Positions 15,001-28,129 of a DNA stretch of 64,000 nt are shown here, piece after piece (position 1 is the first letter of the stretch; each line of letters starts with the position of its first letter). The notes below the pieces were generated by a model, which saw only the letters and a program-made list of their open reading frames with translations, ran no database searches and had not been told where the DNA came from. Source of the stretch: Prinia subflava (lineage: Eukaryota > Chordata > Aves > Passeriformes > Cisticolidae). The stretch lies in assembly GCF_021018805.1 (NCBI RefSeq), contig NC_086256.1:15146532-15210531 (forward strand). Reading direction: 5' to 3'. A program made the translations under genes and the position numbers.

Positions 15001-17559
15001 AACATGGTATTTGCAACTGCAATCCAGAATATAGTGCAAAGGGTATTAAAATGAGTATAGGTCTATTTCAAAGAAAAACATTTTTCAATGTAACATGCTG
15101 CAGCTGTGTCTGTTAAGATTTCCTGCTCACAGGGGTCACTGTAAGAAAGTCAGCACTACCTTGACAAAGGTGACCAGAGGCACTCTCCCTAGAAGTGCCC
15201 CTCCCTCTGCATTAGAGGAGGAATTTTAGGTCAGATGCTCACAGGCACGTCCATCAAAGCCAAAAAAGAATAGTTTTGTAATACTAATTTAAGAACCTAA
15301 AATCACTCCAAAACTTCTAGAAGCTGTTTATCCAACCTCTTTATTACTCTGGCATTACATCTACTTAATTTCTGGTTCAGTCCAGATGCAGCTGAATTTC
15401 AATATACAAACACTGGTTCTTGGTTGTCAAGCCCCACGTACCTGGTTGCATGAATTTAACAACACTACAGGGCTTAAAAAGATGAGTATTCAGGGCTGGA
15501 AACATGTGACAACTGCTGCGTCAAACTTGCACAATGTACAGAGCAACAGCCACTTAGGCCAGCTCTGCTATCTAGAGTACAGAATCTTTTCCAATGCCTC
15601 ATTCTTAAAAATTAGGCAGGCCTGATAAGCCCTATCTTTTTGCATAGAAAAGTATCCTAAGTCGTTCATGTTGCCTAGGTTAAGCAAGTCTTAAATTAAT
15701 ACCACAAACAAGGTACTTACTAAGAAGGAAAAAACGCACATCATGGGAAGCCCTGTTCATTTCAGCTACACAATTTCAGAGTTTGGGTTAGAGCTTTAGG
15801 GTTTTAAAATATTTTCATGCAACATTTTTGCTTGTTAGCTCATTTTTCCCCCAAATTCAGTTAAGATCTGCTATGGATATGAATTTTTGTATAACAATAT
15901 TTTTGAAGTTTTCAAATTTGACTCATGGAAATTATCAAGCTATTATACGCCCCCATTCTCGTGTGAAATTTAAAGGTACCTCTCACGACTTTCAAGCAGT
16001 TTCCCAAAAGATAAAAAGGAAGTGCAAAAATGTAATTGTTGAAATTAAGCCTCAAATTTTCTTTAATATCTGCTCATTTTCAAGAACTGATGCACTCTCA
16101 GCCCTAAAACAGACATAGGACACATTCTTTACTTTGTTGCTGCATGAGATCCTTCCTACATTAAACATTTTTGCTTGGTCCTTAAGCAATAAGTTAGGCA
16201 GAGAGAATGTGACAGACACGTTGCTATTTCAGACCTGAAACAGCACCTGGAGGGCCAAGACCTTTCCCACTTTAATAGCAGAGAGAATCATGGCAGTGAT
16301 CAGGGTCACATGGTGGGTGAGGAAGCCACTGATACTGAAGGATCAGATGTCACCGTGACAGCTGTAATAACCAGAGCTTATTTCCTTCAGCTCAAAAATA
16401 TCCACAGAATATGGTGAATACACTGCTGCAATATGTACCTCTTCTACCTTTGTGTCATGCTATAAACATTTAACTCCTGCAGGCCCACAGCGCAAGAACA
16501 GAGCAACTAACCCTCGCAAGACAGTATAAGGGAGATATGACAGAAGAGGGTTTTTTTAGTCTTGAAAATTCAGCAGAAAAGTTCTTATTTGCTTGTTATT
16601 GACAATTCCTTCCTCTGAGATTAAACAACTTAGTTACTAGAGGATCCCAAGGAGACAGCTGGCAGTGATGAACTGAACAGCATTCAATTGTACCAAGTGA
16701 ACATCATAAAACAGGCACCACTGGATTAAAAAGTAACCTTAAACTGTTTAGTGTACACAAAGGCAGCCTAGTCAAAACACTTCAACAATGATTTAAAATC
16801 TCAAGTTAGAGCCCAGTTTCAACCTTCAGGGAAGCCTTCTCTATTCATAAGGAGCTTAACTAATCATAACTTTCCATGACTTATCAGAACTGGATGCAGT
16901 GTGTCACGGCGTGATAACTGAGCTCTGGAAATGTAACAAAAGACGTCTTTTTACAAAAATAATGGTGAGACTAAACCCCAAATTTTAATCTTTGAACTTG
17001 GTGCGGGAATAACATCCTGTTACTCATGAAATGTTTCCATTAGCATGCAGGCAGCCTTGTGCAGGCGGCTCCTGTTTGTGTTACTGTGATGTGGCAGGCA
17101 GCAGTGTATCAGGAAAGCAGCAGATTCCTGAAACCTAGTCCCAGGATGCTACACAAAGTGCATCACCAGGAAACAGCACAGGCAGTATCAGACCACTGCA
17201 CTTCTGCAGATAGCTAGCTCTGGAAATAGCAAGTCTACCTGAAAAATAACATTACATTCAGTTCATCTAATTGCTCAGTATTAACAGCCTAGTGTTTAAG
17301 AAAATATGCAATATTTATTTTCTAACATGATAAAAACTCCAGCTTTAAGAAAGCTTCAGAGTTAAATGGAGCCCAAAAAGACCAGATTTCTATCTGTGTT
17401 TTCTTCGGTGTAGTTCCAGATGCATTAAGACCTCAGCAGAGACCTGCAAATATTATGTACGGCTTTCTTTTATCTTCTAGAAAAAAAGGGGGGGAAATGG
17501 TATGAAAGAATGAAACAGTGCCAAACACTAAAAGAAAGGCTTAATAAATAGAGCCCAGG
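12001..17559. other. Noncoding DNA, no recognisable gene
   Basis: This stretch is mostly AT-rich, with a GC-richer patch at about 12200-12420. A 125-codon frame at 12825-13202 on the plus strand has no recognisable domain and is probably chance. The segment 12000-12180 is AT-rich and could be regulatory, but nothing specific supports that. Confidence 0.55.
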
Positions 17560-17830
17560 GTCACAATGTTGCTCTTATTTGCCCTGAAATATATCACTGA
17601 AGTTCTGTATATTCATATTTGTTTACATTATAAATGTACTAAATGAGCTAATTATAGTGATCATAATTTACAATTAAAAACAAACAGTTAGAAATTTCAA
17701 AGGCTTTCAATATCTTTTCTTTAATCATTCACCCAGGCTCAAAATATGCATTTTTTAGATTAAAGCATTAAAGTTGCTAATTATATTCTCAGAACTAACA
17801 ATTATTTCTTTACCCTTTTACTACCTTCTT
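17560..17830. promoter_or_regulatory. Possible conserved noncoding/enhancer-like block
   Basis: This AT-rich stretch has little simple sequence and many TAAT/ATTA homeodomain-type cores, for example GCTAATTATA around 17778 and AGCTAATTAT around 17646, plus octamer-like and forkhead-like words such as ATATGCAT and TGTTTAC. It has no open frame and no recognisable repeat. Vertebrate conserved noncoding elements often look like this, but the call rests on texture alone. Cross-species alignment would be needed to support it. Confidence 0.2.
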
Positions 17831-19516
17831 CTGGCAACAAAAAAATGTCAGCACTGATTTAATTTTTTGTTATTACTGGATTAAAAGAAATTTCTAAAAT
17901 GCAATTAAATGTGCCCTATAGCTATAGTAACTTTTCTATCAGCATCCAAAGCCTCTTCACTAAAACAACAGCATAAAAAAATTATTCAGACTTTCTAGAC
18001 ATACTTTTTTTCTCCTTTTATAACACATTCCTTTGGTGATTATCTCCAATGACAACTCATCTTAATGAGACTCTGTGCAAATCTAGATCTTGGTAAAAGC
18101 AAAAAATGAAAGTTAAAGAGGCTGTTAAGAGTGCAAAACCCTGCACATGTCAAGCACTGGTTCTTCACCTTTGGAAGCTTGGTTCAAGTTCACCCTGAGG
18201 CCCTAAGTGAAAAGTTCAATAGTCTCAACTATGTCCCTACCTGATATATCACAAAATCAATTACTTTATGATGGTACATTTGGTAACCTATGCTCAGTCA
18301 GAATCAAGTTTTTTCCCATTGGGAATTCACCAATTACCTTCTCAGTAAATTATTCTCAGATAAAACAGAAGTTCCTGCTATCAGCAGGAGTTTCTCCTTT
18401 CACTGCCTCTCTTGTTTAGTAGTTGGGCTGGTTTGGAATGGTGATGCTGTGCTCAGCCCATGCACCATTAGCTGCCGAGTGATCACAGTGATCCCTGGTG
18501 ACAGGACACCCAAACATGATTCACTGCCCACATTTGTACCCATTTGGAAAAGAAGAATAGCCACTGCAAGCAACCAAAGAAAAACTGTAGCAAGGAACAT
18601 AATTGAAATCTACAGTTCTTCAAGGACCTGGCTTCCTCTGGAGAACCTGGAATGGTAAGGCCCTGCCTGTAAGTTTTACAGCTGTGAACACGATTTTCTA
18701 CCTGCCATCAACAGCATCCTTGGCCCAGGCTTCAAGAGCACACTGATCCACCTCATTAGTAGCCCTCCCAAATTTACATCTTGTGTTACTTTTACAATAG
18801 CTTGTTGCTGGAGTTGATATATTTATGTTAATTACTTAATATTGTTTCCAATTTAAAGACATAATTTTCACGTAAGTGAGTGCCAGTCTGAATAACAAAT
18901 AAAAGTCACTGAGTGGTTTAGATATGGAATATGCATTCTGAATGCTGCTTTTTAAATCAAGCTCCAATCATTGCAAAGAGCCATTCCAGCCCCTGCAGTG
19001 GTCTGTCCAAACTAAGTTCATTTAGCTTAGTCTAACTCTCAACAGTCAGAATTTTGTTTCATAAAACCACCAGCAACAAAATTAATGCTCACCAGCACCC
19101 TCTGTCAGAGTTGGCTGATGGCACCACATTCATTGTCTCTGAAAGGGATTATTCAGCCCTAGCACCAAGTAAGCCAGCAGTGAGATTGTCCCTATTGTAG
19201 TAATTTTGTGGAATCTATTCTGCTTTAAACAGACATCTTCCAGATTAAAATATTGGGAGTAAGAGAGACAGAGAGTTGAAACTCAAACAGAATTTTGATC
19301 TTATTCTCTCTAGAGTAGAAATGTCTAGATATGAGCAATGAAAACAATGGGAGCCTAAAGGAAAATCCCAGTGTGCAAAGATGAAAGAGACCGAGACAGC
19401 CCAAACAAAGAATGGTGTAACAGACAGAGGCCACATAATGAATGACAGAAAAACAAAAAGTCAAAATTCCTGTTTACTCTTACACATAATAATCAAGTCT
19501 GTAGATGTTGGGAAGG
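17831..19516. other. Noncoding DNA, nothing recognised
   Basis: Ordinary AT-rich sequence. A 122-codon frame at 18290-18658 overlaps others in different frames and shows no domain, signal peptide or family resemblance, so I do not call it a gene. Confidence 0.5.
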
Positions 19517-19735
19517 AATCATAGAATCATTGAATGGTTTGGGCTGGAAGAAATCTTAAAGATCACATAGTTCCAACCTCCTTGCCATGGGCAGGGACAC
19601 CTTTCACTGGACCAGGTTGCTCAGAGACACTTCCAGCCTGGCCTTGAACATGTCCAGGGATGGGGCATCCACAGCCCCTCTGGGAAACTGAGGGAATACA
19701 CAGCTGGCAGATCCTTACCCACTGAGGGTAAGAGG
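19517..19735 (-). mobile_element. CR1 LINE 3' fragment, 5'-truncated
   Basis: CR1 is the dominant non-LTR retrotransposon of birds. Copies are usually 5'-truncated and end in a few octamer repeats instead of poly(A). Here the plus strand begins AATCATAGAATCATTGAATG, which is the antisense of the CR1 terminal octamers. Motifs known from the antisense CR1 3' region follow in order: GGTTTGGGCTGGAAG, AGTTCCAACCTCCTTGCCAT, GGGCAGGGACACC, CCAGGTTGCTCAGAG, CCTGGCCTTGAACA and GATGGGGCATCCAC. The match weakens after about 19690, though CTGAGGGTAAGAG near 19720 still fits. The element therefore lies on the minus strand with its 3' end at 19517 and is truncated near 19735. It is too short to encode anything and clearly diverged. 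Confidence 0.92.
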
Positions 19736-22700
19736 GGTGCCACTTGTAGGCAAAGTGTCCAGCCACGTCAAAAACAAATCCTACTGAGACCATGTGTAGG
19801 TTCAAGGCAGCCTCTAAAATTCTCCATGTTCACTGGAATTTCTCAGTTCAGGCTGAATCTGGAGACTTAAACTGAATCATACAGGCTCATTTGCTGAATA
19901 AAAGGTTAATAGACTGAGATATTTTCAAACTGTACACGCAAACTTTCCTGCATGGTACACTATTTTGTTGTTACAATCTTCAGAAGATAATGCCCACTTA
20001 GTCCAACAGCTGACAAAAAGCAATGAAATCCATCATGTCACAAGGATGCTAAGGTAACTAGGTAAGCAACTAGTAAGGAAATTTTAGTAAGGAGTTTCCC
20101 AGGTCTCCTGTCTACATTGGATATCAGGCTTTATCTAGAGTTAAAGAGGCAAGAATCCATTACAGAGAAAGTCCATTGCATAATTACGAAACAATCAACA
20201 CTTTTTCTAATGCTGATTTCTTCTTCACTCTAAACTGCTTCATTGACTTTAATTAAACTTGCCCTGGGTTATGAAGCTAGCAAGCTGCAGAAACATTTGC
20301 AAATTAAATAAAATAAAAGCATCTTTCTTGTCTGAAGGGTTTTTGCTTAGCTGTACCACATTTCTGACTTAGAGGATTTTTGAGTGATTAGAAATGCTGT
20401 ACATGACACTGCAAGACTGTTGGTTTTGCTCTTGAATTAAGATGACCTCCAACTCCACAGTAAGAATCACAACATTAAATTGTTGAGATTATCTTCACGG
20501 CTCTCATTGTAGAATTCCTCTGCTAGTTTCTGAGAAATGGTGTGATGCTGTCACCACTTACACCAGCCCTGCTCCCAGTTTTGTCTAAGGACAAAGGAAA
20601 GGAATGTTGTATATTTATAATATTTATAATACAGGCAGTTTTCATGCCAGTAGCTCAGGCCAAGGTTAAATTTATATGACACAGAGTTTGGAGGAATAAA
20701 GAGATGGTCTGTGTCCTGCCCCAGCCTGGGTCTGGCTCATGAGAATATGACCAAAATTCCCAAGAATGAGAGTGAACGGAATAATTGTAGAGAGAAAAGA
20801 AGATGGGAAAAACAATATCAAATATATTCCAGCCTGGAGTCATCTAGTTTCAATAGATGTGACCCTCGCTTTATTAAAATTCTAAATAAAATAAATTCTG
20901 ATCAAACATGGGCCTGATAAAGAATTAGGAAACCTCAGGTCTGAATTAATTTTACAATTTGGTCTGCCTCTGCTTTGGGTTGCTCTCTTTTTATCCTCTG
21001 AAGAACTTCCTAGAGACAATTGAGAAGGGTTCAAAAACTGTACATTTTATCTCTAGAAAAAGCAAAAATATATTTTGGAAAAATTCCAAATTTTGCTAAG
21101 AAAGCAGCAATTACTTGCAACTGCCTGCACGTCTTGGTGAAGTACCATACAGTATTGTAGAGTATTGTAGTTTAATCTGGGGTTCAAAAGACTTTAATTC
21201 AATTTTTTAACAGCTTTTCTATTTCTTTTTATTCCAGACATCCACAGATGCCTGAAAAAACAGAATTTCTACACATCAGAAGGCTACTATCCTCTACTCA
21301 TCTTCAGATATTACCTAGATATCCTCATTAAAGTCCAAAGAAAGATCTTCATAAAAGTCAGTGGCACCAGGATCAACCATAATATCTGTAAATTTAACAG
21401 ATATAAGATAATATGTCTACAAAAGAACACCTAAAAAATATGTTATATTTTGAATATGCAGATGTGTTATATCTTGAATATGCAGATAACATTGATGAAA
21501 TGGGAAGAGTTTTCCAAACTGGTAAAGATGGGCAGTGCAAGAAATCTATAATAAGATCCAACTCTTCTTATGTCCACTCAGGCAGTTTAATACCACAACA
21601 GAATTCCTCCACAGTTTATGGACATTTTCCTTCACCAGAGAAGAACTCTGAGAAAGTTCTTTGAGAACTTTCCATTAACTTCAATAGATGCCAAAACAGG
21701 CCCAAGAGCAGGAAATTAACAAATATACTGTACCCAAATGAAATCATTGTGGGAATTTAGGTAGGCAGAATGTAATTATTCACACTGGAATCTGGATAGA
21801 GCACTGGGTTTATATCCCCATTCTGGCAAACATACGAGATATATAATAATCAAGAGGAGCAGGGCTCCTGGCTTTCCTCTCAGTCTAAAGAAAAGAATAA
21901 AGGAGGAAAATGATCTGTTTGCTTGATGGTGAGTAAAAGGAAGGAGTGACATTTATTGCATCATCTGCAAGACTTGCCAAGAAACAAAATGCATTAAGTA
22001 AATAATCACATTTGAAAAACTAGAAATTTGGTTCTTTGGTGGTGCAAATTGAAATGTATGGTTTTCTTTCCTTTGTGTTCAGTCCTAGGGAAAAATCTTT
22101 GGAAATTAGTGTCTTTGCAAAATACTGATACCTATCATTTCTACAGTCATTGATATAGATGAGAACACCAAGAAGCACTGAAAAAATAATGGATTCTCTT
22201 GCAAATGTACTAGATTGTAAAATAACAGAAAGTTCCAAATCTTGTAATAGAACTGCATTACATTCTAGCAAACTGGATCCATTTCTGATGTGGAACACGA
22301 CAGTTTTTTAACTTTCTACAACAATATGTGACAGAAGAATACTATATTCAGTTGATACCATAGGGTGATTTATGGAGGCAGGATGTAATAATATAAATTG
22401 AGTTTCAGAAAGACACTGTGACTAATCTTACAAAAAATGCTACAGGATGTTTAATAATCCTGGTGGGTCAGAAGTTGTTCCTCAAAAAATTCTCTTAAGA
22501 CTGATTGTTATTAAAGTATGTACTGCATTTGGTTCATTTTTCATTTAACTATGTAGTCTAAAACTGCTGTCAAGTGCAAATATTTGAGTTGTAATTGGAT
22601 ACCCATACAAATGGAATAGAGCCACCAAACCTCAATGAAAATTACAATCATGGAATATTTAAGGTAGTAAATGCCCTTTGAAGAGCCAAAGACAAGCATC

Positions 22701-22949
22701 TGTCCACATCTTTCGAGGTCTCCCTGGCAGTACTCCTGGGTGTTTATTGTCCCATTAATCAAAGCCAAAGGAGCAGGAGTGAGGCAGCACACTTCACCTC
22801 CTTTGCATTCACTGCGGGACCCTCCTCCATTGCCTCCCCTCAGCATTTAAGGCCGTGGTGCTCATGGTGCTCATGAGTGGCAACTCTGCGAAGACTGAAG
22901 TGAGCAGAGGTTATGGGAAGTCATTACATACATAGTTGAGGGCCTTGAC
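19736..22949. other. Noncoding DNA with small tandem duplications
   Basis: There is no recognisable gene. Small recent-looking duplications occur: a 9-bp unit doubled at about 20611-20629, a 10-bp unit AGTATTGTAG doubled exactly at 21151-21170, and GGTGCTCAT doubled at 22857-22874. A 24-bp duplication is listed separately. Confidence 0.55.
21441..21488. repeat. 24-bp tandem duplication, two copies
   Basis: Two adjacent 24-bp units, 21441-21464 and 21465-21488, both begin TGTTATAT and share TTGAATATGCAGAT. Within the first 23 positions they differ only by a T/C change. It looks like a fairly recent slippage or unequal-exchange duplication in noncoding sequence. Confidence 0.85.
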
Positions 22950-23349
22950 TCGGGCCCCTTAGAAATCAGCCAGTGTCTGTGTTTTACTTACCACGCCTCT
23001 GTGCCGGTCCTGGTGGAGAAGCAGAGCAGTTTTCACAGTATGTCCCTCACTGTCTGCAGAGAGGCTGTGACTGCAATGCCTGGAGCTCCGGCCTGAGGCA
23101 ACACGGCTTCACAAGGAGATGAGACGGCAGCAGGCGCCGTTCCATGGCTCTGACCTTCACTGGCACTACAACAGGCAGCACTGCTGCCCAGGCCTCCGTG
23201 GGACACGAGCATGGCAGCCCCACGGGGTGGCAGCGCCTGGCCCGGCACCACGGCTGGTCCCACCCTGGGCTGGGCAGGGCAGGGCTGGGCCCAGGCGGGG
23301 CAGGCCGGGACTGAGGCAGCGCCACGGAGCTCTGAGGGCTGGTGGTGCC
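22950..23349 (-). other. GC-rich island; possible minus-strand first exon
   Basis: A 400-bp block much richer in G+C than its surroundings, with roughly 15 CpG dinucleotides between 23040 and 23360. That is more than in neighbouring sequence, but below a classical CpG island for this base composition. Read on the minus strand, the GC-rich part runs into a consensus 5' splice site, GTG|GTAAGTAAAA, with the exon ending at 22992 and the intron starting at 22991. The minus strand has two overlapping open frames across the block (about 23033-23383 and 23047-23364). Internal ATGs are present, but no known domain, so any transcript may be noncoding. An 11-bp direct repeat, AGGGCCTTGAC, flanks the block at 22939-22949 and 23350-23360, so an insertion is the alternative explanation. 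Exon status is inference. Confidence 0.25.
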
Positions 23350-23360
23350 AGGGCCTTGAC

Positions 23361-26300
23361 ACATAAAAATGAAAATACCTCAAAACAAATCTTACACTAG
23401 TTTTGTTTCATAGGGTTTCCTGTCTTTCCACTGTGTAGTTTTCCCTGCATTCTCTTTATGATTTTAAATCTACTTAGCCGTAGCTTTCAGCACTGCATGC
23501 AGCTCTTTTCAGTTCACCCGTGTTAATGAGAACAAATGAAAAAGTATGTTTGTGCATTTTCAGAGGCTATCCAAATGGGCTGAGATCCACTTACACGGCA
23601 TCCTTTCCTTAGCTACACAAAAAACCCAATATTTTTGTAGCTCTGGAAAATTTGCTCCACCTAAAAGTTTGGCTAACACTAGCATTTTCATCCCAGATTT
23701 TGGGCTTCCTATAATGCCATAAAGTTTTTGTTAACCTGCCCACAAATTCCTTAAAGAACATTTCTCAGGCGGTAAATAGCAAGATGTTTAATGTATACAG
23801 TATGTCAGGTTTGGTCCCAATATCTCTCTTATGGCTCTCAGCCTTTTCCACCACACAATACACTATGTGGCAGAGACCACACAGCAATTTTTTTTTTCAC
23901 TGTCTTTCACATTACCTCTTTGTTTAGTTGTAGACTTCAACTCCATAAGGTAAAATATTCCTAGATACTTAATAGCCTGTGGTTTTCAATCTATATTTAA
24001 GCCCTGCCTTATCCACTGAAGGTACAATATGTTCAGGGACATAAACTCCAACTTACCTCAGTTGATTTGGCATTCAGACACACTTGCAAAATTCTCAGCT
24101 AGCTTCTACAGATTTTTTTATGTTCTAGGAGCTGAAATAAAAATACCATTAATACTGTATGATACTTATTAGAAATGAATCAACAATTTATAGCAAATAA
24201 CTTAGAAAACTATTGTTTACTAAATATCCATAAGCAGATCTCTTATAATGATTTGATGATTTCTTTGAATTTATTCAACATTCTCCAATTCTTACAGTTT
24301 TTATTCATTGCATTTCAACTTAGCTATTTCAAATGTTCAATAGTCATTAGCCAATCTATGTAATATAGCTCTGATGAATGTGAGTAGTGATTTTTAAAGG
24401 TTTCACTAGAAAAATTTGAGTCTATAACTCTGGTGTTATTAATATTTGTCTTGGCTTTGACAAACATCTGTGCAGTGACTTCTGACCGAGTTCCAACCAC
24501 ACTTGCACGTACCAAGGATGCAGCAGGACTGGCAGCACCATCGCATCATCAGTGCGGCGCTGTCCTGATTAATTCTCGCCATCCAGATGGAGGATGTGCA
24601 AACTCAGGGTGCATCAGGGTGGCTCTCTCACTTTCAGAATCCATGCCCCACTTCCTGCAGATGTATTGTCCTTCTGGAATCAGCTTGATATTATTTGTGT
24701 TGTTCTCCTCCATCCAGCACTGTGGTAAGGGCCCCATGTTTTCTGGCTACCAGTGTAACCTTCCAAGTCAGCTTTAGAGCTCTTCTCCTCCATAGACCTA
24801 ACGACAGAAAGTCAATATGAGCATGAACTTTCTTACTTTTCTTGGACAAAATTTAAATACACATCACTCACAAGACTAAGGATGGTATTATACAAAAGTT
24901 ACCTATATCTGTGGAACAGTTTTCTTAGTATTATCCTTCCTGAGTTAGAGGGATCATTAAGTAATATGACCAGAAATATGTTTGGTACTCAATAAAATTA
25001 ATTTACATAAGGAATACATTGTATATCATAATTTATTATGCACAGAGCTACCAGTTCTAACACAGATAGAAAAGAACCAGAAGAAGGTTTTTAGTTGATT
25101 TGTTAATGCATTTAAATGTCAACAGGTGTGATCAGCTGGAAAGAGGCAGGTGTTACCAATGCATTGGTGCTGCTATAGAAGAAGGATGTTCTGCAGAAGC
25201 CTTAAATGTAAATTTAAAATTGACAAGCTGTTGAAATCCTCTATCAGCCACCACCTTACAAGTATTTCACATCTGATTTTAGGCTGGAAATGTGCCAGAA
25301 AAAAAGCCTAGTACTTAAATATGTGGATACTAAAATGCTTGAAGTTAACTCTGACATCTGCACATTTAGGTTTTTATGTTCTATAACAGTGTCATCTGCA
25401 AGGGAGGCATCAAACCCTATTTTTGTCCACTGTAGATACTCATTTGTAGACACTTATTTGATACATATTTGTAGTTTCAGCTAAACACAGCACCATCAGC
25501 TGTCCAGCTAAACTACTTTATTTGGATCTCTGAGATACAGTTCTTAGCAATGAAGATTTAAGATCATCTAAAAGACTAAGATTAAAAGTTCTTCATTTTG
25601 GGACCATAGAAGTTAATGAGACAAAAAATACAATGTGAATACTTAAACAGAAAAAAACCTCCATACTGAATATGGGCAACCTCAACAAAAAGTCTGGAAC
25701 AGTCTGGTATTTTTTACTAGAGTGTTTAATCCAATTAGTTTCTTGTTGATGTTACATATGAAATCTAAAAAGATTCTTCACTTTTCTTTATGTTTTGCTG
25801 AATACACTTCATTGCTTCTGAAAGTAAGGGATTAATACACTTGGGATGGGAAAGCAGTGTAGATTGGCACAGAGTAAATCCTCCCTCTGCACGAAGCTGG
25901 TTTACTATACAGGGCTGTTTTATTATACTGGCTTCAGTCCTGAGCTACAAAAAGCATTCTTTGCCAGTTCTCAGAAGTCACAGATAGAAAAAATTTGTAA
26001 GATTTCTTAATTCCAGAAGATGGATCAACATCAATTCAGTTCATGTACTAGTTAGCATAGTTTTTCCAGTACACTGTCTACTCTGCACCCAGTTATAAGC
26101 CCATCTAATGATGAGAGCTTACTCAGTGAGTAGTTCTTAAAAATGTCTGTTCCTCTACCTAAATAGACTGCTCCTAGAAAAATTAATTTTCTTCATATTT
26201 TCAAAAATCTGCTCACATCATCACTCCTAAATCCATATTCTTTTAACAGTCCTGCACACTGATGGACAGTTATAGTGAACTGTCCCAAACAAAGAGGTAG

Positions 26301-28129
26301 TTTCATAAAACAAATCACACAGATTTACATATCTGACCTTTTCTAAATTTCAAATAAATTCTGCAAAGGAGAAGAGGTAGTGCATTAACTCAATTTGCCC
26401 AAGTGAGAGAGAGACCAGAATGGAGCTCTCCAGAGAAAGCAGTATGCTAAAGCCAAAGTACAATATGTGAAATTTCTTCTGGTGCAGAATGCCCTGTAGT
26501 TTTGTCATGGTCAAATCCCCCACAGCTCCTGGTTTAGGGCTATGTCATTTCACTGGATACCGCCTTGTTCTTTACATGACATACATTTCACTCAGAATGT
26601 CTGTCAAAAAAGAATGGCCCCCTCTGAAGATACACAAACAAAATAATTTCCTGGGCTATTATGCAGGCTGGAACACTTTTCCATAAAGCAGAATCATTTA
26701 TGTTGGGTTTTGTTTTCTTTGAACTCTGCCACTGCTTTGTAGTTCCTCACAGCTACTCTCCTGATCAGATCTGCTGAGTGGCAAATGCTTCTTTAATTTC
26801 CCTGGTTGGTGAACAGATTCTAACACCATTTTCTGTTTTGAAATAAATCACTCAACTTTATACAATAAAATTAGTAAAAATGTCTAGTATAAAAGCATCC
26901 CATTAAAATCTACTGAGCAAAATACTTCTATAAAGAAGGATATTTGAGTTTTTGAAGAAAGCAACTAGAGATGTGCAATGATTCAGCTTCACAGGGAATT
27001 TAGGAATTTGGTGTTCTTTGTCTTTGGAATAAAAATACCCAAATACATTAAAATCCATCATGCAGCAAATTCTGAAAGAATTGCAGTCTGTAAAAACAAA
27101 ACAAAACAAATCCTATTATAATTTCAAGTGTATTTACAGTGTGTGAAGAACTCTCAAAGTCCTCCTGTGCTGGTACTGACGTGACTTCAGATCCCTGACT
27201 ACTTTTCATTGCATGGCCTGGACAGAAGGGGTAAATTCCTGCACACCTTGGGAATTCCAAATGAACATCAGGACTTCCAAGCCAGCCTGAGCGATCTCTG
27301 TCTTTGGCTCTCTGTTGGTCCTAGGACAGGTCGTGGGAGAGCAAGGACCTGGCAATTCTGGTGACCCAGCAGGTTCCACCAGACTGCCACAGAGTCGGGG
27401 TGGGGAGGAAAGCAAGCAGCTTTGGTTGGTCATTGAAACTGAATCATCTTTGCTAATTTTTTTTCATGCTTTGCATTTCAGAATTGTCTTTTTAATCCTC
27501 TTTTTTTATCTGCACAAAAGGCAGCATCTAGGTGATGGTCATATAAAGAAAAAAGCACCAAAGTGCAGTGAGATCAGATACGCTTTTAAAAAAACATTTT
27601 TCTTCTTCAATGTGGAACTACATAGTTGGACTGAAACTTCTTGGGAGCAGAAAGCTTGATTTCTTATTTGCCTAACATTCTGGTATGAAGCAGTTAAAAT
27701 AATAATGCTCACAAAAGAATGACATTGCAGATGTTGCATTTGCAGCAGCAAATCTGGGCCATGCCAGGAAGAATTAGAGTAACCTGGACTGTGTGTTTCA
27801 GACTAATAATGTGCCACACACGACACAAAATCCTACGCCTCTGGTGAGGGGGTTATTTGGCCAGTGAAGTTTCTCTACCCAACGAAGATCTGTGTCAGAA
27901 CATTCTTAAACTTATATGTGATTTTTAAAGTTCAATCCTCCACAATGCAGACACCAAACCCAGGAGTACAGTACAGAAGTGTATTATAATGTGTAAGGTT
28001 GTCCATAGGAAATTACTCCCAGTCTGGCTGCCATACCAATATCAATGCAGCAAAAAGTGTATGGTAGAACAGAAGGTTTTGTGCTAGAGAACAGATAAGT
28101 GACATGGATTGAAATTATGGTAAATTTAA
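23361..28129. other. Noncoding DNA, no recognisable gene
   Basis: This is AT-rich sequence with no recognisable gene or transposon. The patches 24478-24780 and 27130-27440 are somewhat GC-richer and carry open frames of up to 114 codons. The plus-strand frame at 24433 would need a GTG start, and no family resemblance is convincing. Confidence 0.5.

Noticed and set aside
18290..18658. 122-codon plus-strand frame
   Set aside because: It has no recognisable domain, overlaps other frames, and its composition looks noncoding. It is likely chance.
24433..24777. Frame with a signal-peptide-like start and a CGAVLINSR string recalling serine proteases
   Set aside because: It needs a GTG start, the resemblance is a few residues, and no catalytic motifs follow.
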